Source of the DNA: Clostridiales bacterium UBA1381
Lineage (GTDB): Bacteria > Bacillota > Clostridia > UBA1381
Assembly (NCBI GenBank): GCA_002305435.1
Contig: DBQZ01000022.1
Location: forward strand, 1-5,096
Length of the DNA stretch: 5,096 nucleotides
Reading direction: 5' to 3'
Of the stretch, positions 1-5,096 are shown one piece after another. Positions within the stretch are counted from its first letter, which is position 1, and every line of letters begins with the position of its first letter. The notes under the pieces were generated by a model. That model had not been told where the DNA came from. It saw nothing but the letters and a program-made list of their open reading frames with translations, and did not search any database. A program made the translations under genes and the position numbers.

Positions 1-944
1 GCGATAATTATGGAGTTGATATGAGGATGCTGGCGGTATATTTCACGATGCAATGCGATAGAACGGCTCGGATCCTTGCCCAGCTCCTTGAAATCACCCT
101 GGATATGTACAATATCGTCCGGCTCAATGTATTTTCTGTCTTTAGCGTGCGGTGTAATTATAAACGAATCATTATCTATACGCTGAGAGAATGTTCCCTG
201 GGTACTTGTGAAGAGCTGCTGGTTATAAGCACGATGAGTAAGGGCGCACATATCACGTCTTGCAGCCCGCTCCTCGCTTGAAACCTTGGTTGCAACAAAT
301 TCGTTCATCTGTACTACCTGTTTATTTTTGTACCAGGTAATCTCTTCATCTGACAATGAGGACAGCTCGCCGATCTGGTGAGCGTCTATTTCCAGTCTAG
401 CGCAGAAATCAAGGGTTTCAAAAGCCTTGAACGCATCAAACATGGAATTTCCGCCGACAACAACGCCGTGGTTTTCAAGCATTACAGTGTTGAAGCCTTT
501 TTTAAACTCATCAGCGATCTTTTCGCCCAAATCCATGCTTCCGGGAAGCCCGTACTTTGCCATGCCTATTTCGCCGCAGGAGAACTTAACGTTTGGAATA
601 AGGCTCGTGTTCGGTATCCGGCGCACGATTGAAAATGCTACCAGAGCGGGCGGATGTGCGTGCAGTACGGCCTTGAGATCGGGGCGTGCCTGATATATTT
701 GCTGGTGGAACGGATATTCCGACGACGGCTTATGATTGCCGATTATAGTGCCGTCAGGCTTGATGCAAACCATATCCTTTCTCGTAAGGCTTCCCTTATC
801 AATGCTGCCCGGCGTTATCCATATATCGCCGTTATCGTCCAAGATGGACAGATTTCCTCCGGATGTTGTCGTCATGCCGTATCCGTAGATACGTTCCATG
901 ATCATTACAAGCTGATCCGCAGGATGCATCATATTGATGTTCAT
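1..944 (-). CDS. Class II aldolase/adducin protein with tandem domains (3' end beyond the window)
   Basis: The reading frame stays open for 314 codons from the ATG at 944-942 to the left window edge, so the C-terminus is missing. Residues 8-205 form a FucA/adducin-type class II aldolase domain: GGN at 29-31 and TP at 44-45 (phosphate-binding loops), Glu76 in PSSE, HAH at 95-97, and ENHG with His159. Spacing of Glu76, His95, His97 and His159 closely matches the Zn site of E. coli FucA (Glu73, His92, His94, His155), so domain 1 should be a working metal-dependent aldolase. From about residue 230 a second copy of the fold begins (GTFS, ITPHAKD, PSRSIALH) with altered active-site residues. Usual single-domain members are about 200-230 residues. 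Family knowledge: these enzymes cleave sugar 1-phosphates to DHAP and an aldehyde. Closeness to mtnA suggests 5-deoxyribulose 1-phosphate or methylthioribulose 1-phosphate as substrate (inference). Fuculose- or rhamnulose-1-phosphate aldolase remain alternatives, as does MtnB dehydratase, which shares the fold but is normally single-domain. Confidence 0.9.
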   Translation of the reverse strand, partial: MNINMMHPADQLVMIMERIYGYGMTTTSGGNLSILDDNGDIWITPGSIDKGSLTRKDMVCIKPDGTIIGNHKPSSEYPFHQQIYQARPDLKAVLHAHPPALVAFSIVRRIPNTSLIPNVKFSCGEIGMAKYGLPGSMDLGEKIADEFKKGFNTVMLENHGVVVGGNSMFDAFKAFETLDFCARLEIDAHQIGELSSLSDEEITWYKNKQVVQMNEFVATKVSSEERAARRDMCALTHRAYNQQLFTSTQGTFSQRIDNDSFIITPHAKDRKYIEPDDIVHIQGDFKELGKDPSRSIALHREIYRQHPHINSIII

Positions 945-953
945 TTTATATCT

Positions 954-960
954 CTCCTTT
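954..960 (-). promoter_or_regulatory. Ribosome binding site of the aldolase gene
   Basis: On the minus strand AAAGGAG lies at 960-954, 9 nt before the ATG at 944-942. It is a near-perfect match to the anti-Shine-Dalgarno sequence and fixes this ATG as the start rather than the later in-frame Met5 or Met6. It suggests the aldolase is translated independently of the upstream glycosyltransferase. Confidence 0.85.
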
Positions 961-970
961 TTATATTATT

Positions 971-993
971 TTAACGGTAATGCTTTCCGTTAA
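971..993 (-). other. Short hairpin between glycosyltransferase and aldolase genes
   Basis: A perfect 7 bp inverted repeat, TTAACGG (971-977) and CCGTTAA (987-993), encloses a 9 nt loop. It begins 2 nt after the glycosyltransferase stop codon (997-995). On the minus strand the 3' arm is followed by an A-rich stretch leading to the aldolase ribosome binding site, not a U-tract, so it is not a canonical intrinsic terminator. It could mark an RNA processing or mRNA-stability point, or be chance. The stem is short and has only three G-C pairs. Confidence 0.4.
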
Positions 994-994
994 T

Positions 995-1771
995 TTACCT
1001 TTGTTTAAAAAACCACTGTATGCCTTTATAGTACAATGACAGTATATGAAAATAATCCCTGCGTCCAAGACGCATACACCAGCGCAAAGCAGTTACAGCT
1101 GTTATGATATACGATTTTTTGCCGGCGAAAGCTGCATAAAGACGTCCCTTCTTCTCGAAGAAATCATCATTATAGCCGCTAAACCACGACGATTGCTCGG
1201 AAGCGTCAAAAGACGCTATAGTATCTGTGCAGCCGTATACCTTAAGCCCTTTGTCAAACAGGGACTGAATAAAAATCGTATCCTCGCCGCTGCCGCCCCA
1301 TATGCTGCCGCCGCCGAACAGCAGGGAGAAGGAAACGTTTGCTTTTAGGACTGATGTCCGCCTGAAAGCAATATTCGGTGCGCCGAATTTGGTTGCCCGG
1401 AACCTGTGCAGCCTGCCGTTTTTCTTAACACGGGAATCGGCTTGCGAATCGAGACTAAAGATGATAACATCCGCATCAGGGTAGCGGGTAAAAGCGTTTT
1501 TTATTGTTTCCTCATACCCGCTTTTGTACCTTATATCATCATCGCAGAGCAAACATATATCCCCCTCGGCACGGCACAAAGCCGTATTGCGGCTTTTTCC
1601 CACACCTCGCTCAGGGAACGAGTAGAAGCGGATGCGTTTTCCGGCTTTTTCAAACTCTTCATATGACAGCTGTGAACACTGGTTTATAATAAGCGCATCA
1701 GATTGCAGCCCCATCAGGTCGTAAAGCTCCGGTGAAGCGTCGACAGCTGAAACGAGGGCTTCTATTTTCAT
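995..1771 (-). CDS. Family 2 glycosyltransferase (GT-A fold)
   Basis: A complete 258-residue protein. The N-terminus MKIEALVSAV, followed by INQC at 29-32, is the first strand and nucleotide-binding segment of a GT-A fold. GVGKSRN (56-62) and LLCDDDI (74-80) give the metal and nucleotide-sugar binding Asp triad at 77-79. GGSGEDTIF (159-167) holds the acidic pair Glu163-Asp164 expected near the acceptor and catalytic base. It should move a sugar from a nucleotide-sugar donor to an unknown acceptor, probably at the cytosolic side. I see no signal peptide. The last 40 residues are rich in aromatic, hydrophobic and Lys/Arg residues (ending IQWFFKQR), suggesting peripheral membrane attachment rather than clear spanning helices. 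The ATG overlaps the TGA of the GH2 gene by 4 bp (ATGA, 1771-1768). Donor and acceptor cannot be read from the sequence. Similar enzymes occur in polysaccharide or glycolipid synthesis clusters, but no other cluster gene is visible here. Confidence 0.85.
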   Translation of the reverse strand: MKIEALVSAVDASPELYDLMGLQSDALIINQCSQLSYEEFEKAGKRIRFYSFPERGVGKSRNTALCRAEGDICLLCDDDIRYKSGYEETIKNAFTRYPDADVIIFSLDSQADSRVKKNGRLHRFRATKFGAPNIAFRRTSVLKANVSFSLLFGGGSIWGGSGEDTIFIQSLFDKGLKVYGCTDTIASFDASEQSSWFSGYNDDFFEKKGRLYAAFAGKKSYIITAVTALRWCMRLGRRDYFHILSLYYKGIQWFFKQR

Positions 1772-4503
1772 AAGTCACCTCGGTCTGTGTACAGTGAAAC
1801 GCTTTTTGATATTCCGCCCTTATGCTCGGGGACAGTGCTTTGAAGAATGACGCTTATTTCTGCATTGCCGGATACATTATCAAGTGGGATAACCGCCTTG
1901 CAGCCGTATGTACACTCGTCACAGAACATAAGATTGCCGTTTATGTATACGTAAGCCTTATCGGCGGTAAGCTCATCAAAGGCGATAGCTGCCGCCTGTT
2001 CGGGAATATCTATATGTGTTTTATACAATGCAAAGCCAACCGCTCCGTCAAATTTTTCGTCCAAGCTTCCGGGAGTGCATATGCCCCAGGTGTTCATATC
2101 ATGGTCGAGAATTTGCATTTCGGGATCAGGCATTGTATCGGACAGCTGCACAAGCATACGCCATTTGGATATATACTGTAAATCCACAGCCTCACACTCA
2201 GGCAGCTTGTTTTTGTTTTCGATAACCTCGATAGAGATTTCAGCAGCTTCCATCCCCTCAGCCTCTGCACGAACGGTCATAACGCCTTGTGACGATGCAC
2301 AAACTATCGCCTGGGCGCAGCCGTTAAACAATCGGCGAAAATCCGCCTTATCCTCCTCATGCGAGTTGGGATCTCCGTTGCCTACGCCGATAACAGCTCC
2401 ATTTGTAACACTAAAACGCACAAGCTCACTGCAGTCGGGGACAAAAGTCCCGTCTTTATCTACCGCATAAACATTTATTGCCGCAGAATCCTTGCAGTCG
2501 GCAAAAAGGCGGTTGTCGGAGGCTTCTATTATCAGCCTTGATGGTTTTGCAGCAGTTTTGCGGATGTCGGAAACAGTATCGTTTCCTTTTGTACCTACGG
2601 CCTTTAAAAAGCCGGGGGTGAACGGTATTTCCCATGTAACCATATCATACTTATCGACAGGCTTTTTGCCGAAAGAAACATCATTTACGAAGATTTCCGC
2701 TTCTGTGCAGTTTGTATATGCCATAATCTTTACAGTATCCCCCTCGCTATGGTTCCAATGCGGGAGTACGTGTATCATAGGTTCATCGGTGAAAAACGCT
2801 TTGTTCAGGTAGAAAACATCCTTCTTAAAGCCGCAGGTGTCCATTATACCGAACTGAGTACCGATAGACGGCCATTCAAAGGGCGTGGGTTCGCCTCTGT
2901 AGTCAAAGCCTGTCCAGATGAACATACCCATAATATGAGGGCGTTCCATTATCTGGCGGAAACCGTCACGGTACGTATTGCCCCAGGGCGCAGCTTCTGT
3001 ATCGTAGTTGTCGATAACGTGAGCGTCAAAGTCGGTTTTGTAAACGCCTCGTGTAGCAAAAGCGCTGTCGTTTTCACTTCCGAGCATCGGCATATGGGGG
3101 AATTTTTCCCGGAAACTGTCAAAGGTATGCGTAATGTAGTTAAAGCCTGTAATGTCAAGGACATCTGCGGCGCCGTCGTCTGCGAGAACGCCGGTATTCA
3201 TTGCCCCCAGTACCGGTCTGGTATCATCAAGGCTCTTAATTTCCGCCTGCAAATGTTCAGCCAGCTTGCGTCCGGTGGGAGTTCCCTGAAGCGGTTCCTC
3301 GTTGAATATCGAATACATTATAACACTTGGATGGTTCCTGTCACGCAAGACCATATCGTTTATCTGATCTATTCCGTCCGGAGAAGTCGTGAAATTACGG
3401 TTTTCATCCATTACAAGCAGACCGTATTTGTCGCAGAGCTCAAGTATATACGGAGATGGGTTACCGTGAGAACATCTGTAGGCATTCGTCCCCATTTCCT
3501 TTAAAAGCCGTATCCGGTATTCATTTATGCGGTTGGGGACAGCAACGCCTACTCCAGCATGGTCCTGATGATTGCACGTGCCAAAAAGCTGCACACGGCG
3601 GCCGTTTAGCATAAAGCCGTCATCTGCAGAAATGCTTATCGTGCGGAATCCGAACGGTGTTTCTGCCGTATCGGATAGTACGTCGCCGATATACAGCTCG
3701 CTTTTCATAGTATACATTTGCGGCGAGTCTATATCCCAAAGGAGAGGGCTGTATGTCAGCAGACTCTGGCAGACTTTTACACGTGAATAATGGCTGCAGT
3801 CGCCGGAAGTTTCGCATTTGCCTACAGTATGGCCGTCTTTATCTATTATGCGGGAGATAAGGGTGAATGAGACGTCATCATAACCGGTATTTTCCACGGT
3901 TGTATCACAAAGAGCATCCCATACGTCTATATCCAGTTTTTCAGGATGTACGAAAACGCCCCAATGAGCAATATGTGCGCTTGGGCGTTTATATAGGTTT
4001 ACGTGACGGTATATTCCAGCTCCCTCGTACCACCAGCCCTCAATAACGTCAGCGTCCACAAATACGGTGATGTCGTTTAGAATATCACCGTAAACAGCCA
4101 TATCGGTAATGTCGGCTGTAAACGAGTTGTAACCACAGAAATTGCGCTTTACGACCGAACCGTTGCAGTAAACAACTGCATGGCCCGATATACCCTCAAA
4201 TTCTATTAAGAGCTGTTTCCCTTTGTCGCTCTCATCAAGGCGGAAACGCCTTTTATACCAGCCTTTGCCGCGCGGCTTATATCCCTGTGCGGGGCCATAT
4301 TCCTCTGCAAATTCTCCGTAGACGGCCCAGTCATGGGGAAGGTCTACCTTCTGCCAGTCTGCGGTGGGGTGGTCGGGGCTTGCCGCACCGAGTGCGCCGC
4401 CTGCTTTAGCCGCCATGTAAAATTCGGTGTGTGTACGGTGGAAATTATTATCAACATCCCCTAAATGAAAAAGCCATCCTTTATCTAAGCTGAATTTCTC
4501 CAT
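1768..4503 (-). CDS. Cytosolic glycoside hydrolase family 2 enzyme, probable beta-galactosidase
   Basis: A complete 911-residue protein without signal peptide, so it probably acts on imported oligosaccharides. Approximate layout: N-terminal jelly-roll sugar-binding domain 1-185 (KGWLFHLGD, LPHDW at 55-59, GKGWYKRRF, GAGIYRHV at 161-168); Ig-like domain 190-288; TIM barrel 290-580. NHQDHAG (311-317) and LRDRNHPSVI (386-395) are classic GH2 barrel motifs. IFNEEP gives acid/base Glu402 after Asn401, and MLGSEN gives nucleophile Glu477; the 75-residue gap is close to LacZ Glu461 to Glu537. FIWTGFDYRGEPTPFEWPS (528-546) and HVLPHWN (578-584) are typical of the gut-type beta-galactosidases that carry a DUF4982 domain, here about 585-645, followed by an Ig-like C5-type domain (655-760). 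A further beta-rich region (765-911) may be a galactose-binding-like module. Beta-galactosidase is likeliest; other beta-glycosides, including glucuronides, are not excluded. It has its own promoter and is coupled to the downstream glycosyltransferase. Confidence 0.93.
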   Translation of the reverse strand: MEKFSLDKGWLFHLGDVDNNFHRTHTEFYMAAKAGGALGAASPDHPTADWQKVDLPHDWAVYGEFAEEYGPAQGYKPRGKGWYKRRFRLDESDKGKQLLIEFEGISGHAVVYCNGSVVKRNFCGYNSFTADITDMAVYGDILNDITVFVDADVIEGWWYEGAGIYRHVNLYKRPSAHIAHWGVFVHPEKLDIDVWDALCDTTVENTGYDDVSFTLISRIIDKDGHTVGKCETSGDCSHYSRVKVCQSLLTYSPLLWDIDSPQMYTMKSELYIGDVLSDTAETPFGFRTISISADDGFMLNGRRVQLFGTCNHQDHAGVGVAVPNRINEYRIRLLKEMGTNAYRCSHGNPSPYILELCDKYGLLVMDENRNFTTSPDGIDQINDMVLRDRNHPSVIMYSIFNEEPLQGTPTGRKLAEHLQAEIKSLDDTRPVLGAMNTGVLADDGAADVLDITGFNYITHTFDSFREKFPHMPMLGSENDSAFATRGVYKTDFDAHVIDNYDTEAAPWGNTYRDGFRQIMERPHIMGMFIWTGFDYRGEPTPFEWPSIGTQFGIMDTCGFKKDVFYLNKAFFTDEPMIHVLPHWNHSEGDTVKIMAYTNCTEAEIFVNDVSFGKKPVDKYDMVTWEIPFTPGFLKAVGTKGNDTVSDIRKTAAKPSRLIIEASDNRLFADCKDSAAINVYAVDKDGTFVPDCSELVRFSVTNGAVIGVGNGDPNSHEEDKADFRRLFNGCAQAIVCASSQGVMTVRAEAEGMEAAEISIEVIENKNKLPECEAVDLQYISKWRMLVQLSDTMPDPEMQILDHDMNTWGICTPGSLDEKFDGAVGFALYKTHIDIPEQAAAIAFDELTADKAYVYINGNLMFCDECTYGCKAVIPLDNVSGNAEISVILQSTVPEHKGGISKSVSLYTDRGDL
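1776..1781 (-). promoter_or_regulatory. Ribosome binding site of the glycosyltransferase inside the GH2 gene
   Basis: GAGGTG on the minus strand at 1781-1776 lies 4 nt before the ATG at 1771-1769, within the last codons of the GH2 frame. With the ATGA stop/start overlap this supports translational coupling and supports the annotated start. Confidence 0.7.
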
Positions 4504-4515
4504 AGAAGCAAATTA

Positions 4516-4522
4516 TCCTTTC
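4516..4522 (-). promoter_or_regulatory. Ribosome binding site of the GH2 gene
   Basis: GAAAGGA on the minus strand at 4522-4516 lies 12 nt before the ATG at 4503-4501, somewhat farther than usual. The start is also supported by the protein, since MEKFSLDKGWLFHLGD is where GH2 family members normally begin. Confidence 0.6.
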
Positions 4523-4527
4523 AAGTC

Positions 4528-4535
4528 ATCATGAT
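4528..4535. promoter_or_regulatory. Small palindrome over the predicted transcription start
   Basis: ATCATGAT is a perfect 8 bp palindrome covering the expected start of the GH2 transcript (about 4532). A repressor bound there would block initiation, but 8 bp palindromes arise often by chance, so this is only a candidate operator half or core. Confidence 0.2.
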
Positions 4536-4538
4536 ACT

Positions 4539-4567
4539 ATTATACAATAAATACGTCCAATTATCAA
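4539..4567 (-). promoter_or_regulatory. Near-consensus vegetative (sigma-70/sigma-A) promoter for the GH2-glycosyltransferase unit
   Basis: On the minus strand a -35 box TTGATA (4567-4562; five of six consensus bases) is followed by a 17 bp spacer and a perfect -10 box TATAAT (4544-4539). This predicts a start near 4532 and a leader of about 29 nt before the GH2 ATG, long enough to include the ribosome binding site. It makes the GH2 gene the first gene of a transcription unit separate from mtnA; the glycosyltransferase, and probably the aldolase, would follow on the same RNA. The near-ideal boxes suggest control, if any, is by a repressor. Confidence 0.75.
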
Positions 4568-4575
4568 GGGATTTC

Positions 4576-4590
4576 TTGTAAAATGTACAA
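4576..4590. promoter_or_regulatory. Interrupted palindrome upstream of the -35 box, possible regulator site
   Basis: TTGTA (4576-4580) and TACAA (4586-4590) form a 5-5-5 interrupted palindrome centred about 51 bp upstream of the predicted GH2 start. Position and symmetry would suit a dimeric regulator, but no regulator gene is in the window and the composition is AT-rich, so chance is a real alternative. Confidence 0.22.
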
Positions 4591-4612
4591 AAATAATTTA
4601 GAAAATTATTTT
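4590..4612 (-). terminator. AT-only hairpin after mtnA, possible weak terminator
   Basis: A perfect 10 bp inverted repeat, AAAATAATTT (4590-4599) and AAATTATTTT (4603-4612), encloses a 3 nt loop. It starts 13 nt after the mtnA stop codon. In the mtnA transcript the 3' arm ends in UUAUUUUU, as an intrinsic terminator should, but the stem has no G-C pair, so it may end transcription poorly. It sits between mtnA and the GH2 promoter, where a unit boundary is expected. Confidence 0.35.
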
Positions 4613-4625
4613 AAAACTATTGAGA

Positions 4626-5096
4626 TTAGCGAAGCTTGTTTTTGAGTTCTTTTAGCTCGCACGGCTTGAAGATACCGTATTCGGTCACAAAGGCGGTGAT
4701 TAAATCGTGCGGCGTTACGTCAAAGGCGGGATTGTATACACCTATCCCCTCAGGAGCAAGCCGTTCTTTATACCACATTTGTGTAATTTCCTCACCTGCT
4801 CTATTTTCAATCACTATTTCATCTCCGGAAGCAAGCGACCAATCTATTGTTGAAGTGGGGGCGCATACGTAAAATGGGACGTTGTACCTCTTAGCTGCCA
4901 AAGACAGCAGAAGCGTTCCTATTTTATTGGCGGTATCGCCGTTGGCGGCTACACGGTCGCAGCCGACGAATACGCTTTGTACCCTGCCGCTTGAGATAAG
5001 GCTGGCTGACATATTGTCGCACAAAAGCGTCACGTCTATACCGGCGTTTGATAATTCCCAGGCTGTGAGCCTTGCCCCTTGCAGCAGAGGACGTGT
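4626..5096 (-). CDS. mtnA: S-methyl-5-thioribose-1-phosphate isomerase, C-terminal part (5' end beyond the window)
   Basis: The frame is open from the right edge to the TAA at 4628-4626, giving 156 residues; the family is about 340-360 long, so roughly the first 190 are missing, including the catalytic Cys. The fragment opens TRPLLQGARLTAWEL, then has DNMSA and the signature GCDRVAANGDTANKIG, which holds the catalytic Asp (fragment residue 47), then VPFYVCAPTSTID and YNPAFDVTPHDLITAFVTE. These are diagnostic of MtnA within the eIF2B-alpha-like isomerases. The enzyme converts 5-methylthioribose 1-phosphate to the ribulose 1-phosphate in the cytosol for methylthioadenosine salvage; MtnA proteins also accept 5-deoxyribose 1-phosphate. 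An in-frame GTG at 5033-5031 is internal to the conserved domain and is not the start. The related archaeal ribose-1,5-bisphosphate isomerase is less likely given the signature segment. Kinase or phosphorylase partners may lie to the right. Confidence 0.95.
   Translation of the reverse strand, partial: TRPLLQGARLTAWELSNAGIDVTLLCDNMSASLISSGRVQSVFVGCDRVAANGDTANKIGTLLLSLAAKRYNVPFYVCAPTSTIDWSLASGDEIVIENRAGEEITQMWYKERLAPEGIGVYNPAFDVTPHDLITAFVTEYGIFKPCELKELKNKLR

Noticed and set aside
1..944. Frameshift or pseudogene in the aldolase
   Set aside because: The translation runs in a single frame with no internal stop from the ATG to the edge, and the repeat within it is a second domain, not a duplication artefact, since the copies differ strongly in sequence.
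21..974. Several plus-strand open frames of 84-106 codons across the left part
   Set aside because: All are antisense to the aldolase frame, which is intact over 314 codons with recognisable active-site motifs; none has a convincing family resemblance.
965..993. Possible promoter for the aldolase: TTAACG, 17 bp, AATAAT on the minus strand
   Set aside because: The boxes are weak and the predicted start (about 958) would fall inside the ribosome binding site at 960-954, removing part of it. The elements also coincide with the hairpin, so read-through from upstream is more likely.
2749..3504. A 251-codon open frame on the plus strand, antisense to the GH2 gene
   Set aside because: It lies wholly opposite the conserved barrel and N-terminal domains of a clearly real GH2 gene, its protein resembles no family I know, and long antisense frames are common opposite genes with this codon use.
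5031..5033. GTG as the start of a short 135-residue gene
   Set aside because: The frame continues without a stop to the window edge and the upstream codons encode conserved MtnA sequence (TRPLLQGARLTAWEL), so the GTG is an internal Val.

Overview
The window carries four genes, all on the minus strand, so transcription runs from high to low coordinates. The order is: the 3' part of mtnA (entering from the right edge), a large cytosolic glycoside hydrolase family 2 (GH2) enzyme, a family 2 glycosyltransferase, and a two-domain class II aldolase that runs off the left edge. It is almost fully coding; the only gaps are 122 bp (mtnA to GH2) and 50 bp (glycosyltransferase to aldolase). I see no tRNA, rRNA, CRISPR array, insertion sequence or long repeat.

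The organism is probably a low-to-mid GC Firmicute, plausibly a gut or rumen Clostridia member (Ruminococcaceae or Lachnospiraceae type). The reasons are purine-rich Shine-Dalgarno sites close to AAAGGAG, AT-rich spacers with a near-consensus vegetative promoter, and an intracellular beta-galactosidase of the architecture common in gut anaerobes. This is inference from style, not a species call.

Right part (4626-5096): the C-terminal 156 residues of S-methyl-5-thioribose-1-phosphate isomerase. Spacer (4504-4625): an AT-only hairpin that may weakly end the mtnA transcript, followed by a TTGATA-17 bp-TATAAT promoter pointing at the GH2 gene. Middle (995-4503): GH2 enzyme and glycosyltransferase, whose genes overlap by ATGA and so are probably translationally coupled. 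Left part (1-944): a class II aldolase with its own strong ribosome binding site, starting 50 bp after the glycosyltransferase and probably read from the same transcript.

MtnA plus a class II aldolase is the core of the known DHAP shunt, which salvages 5'-deoxyadenosine and 5'-methylthioadenosine by isomerising the 5-substituted ribose 1-phosphate to the ribulose 1-phosphate and cleaving it to DHAP and an aldehyde. Here the two candidate shunt genes are separated by a sugar hydrolase and glycosyltransferase unit with its own promoter. The aldolase is also unusual: it contains a complete FucA-type active site in domain 1 and the beginning of a second aldolase-like domain in which the Asn, the Glu and the first metal His positions visible in the window are all replaced.
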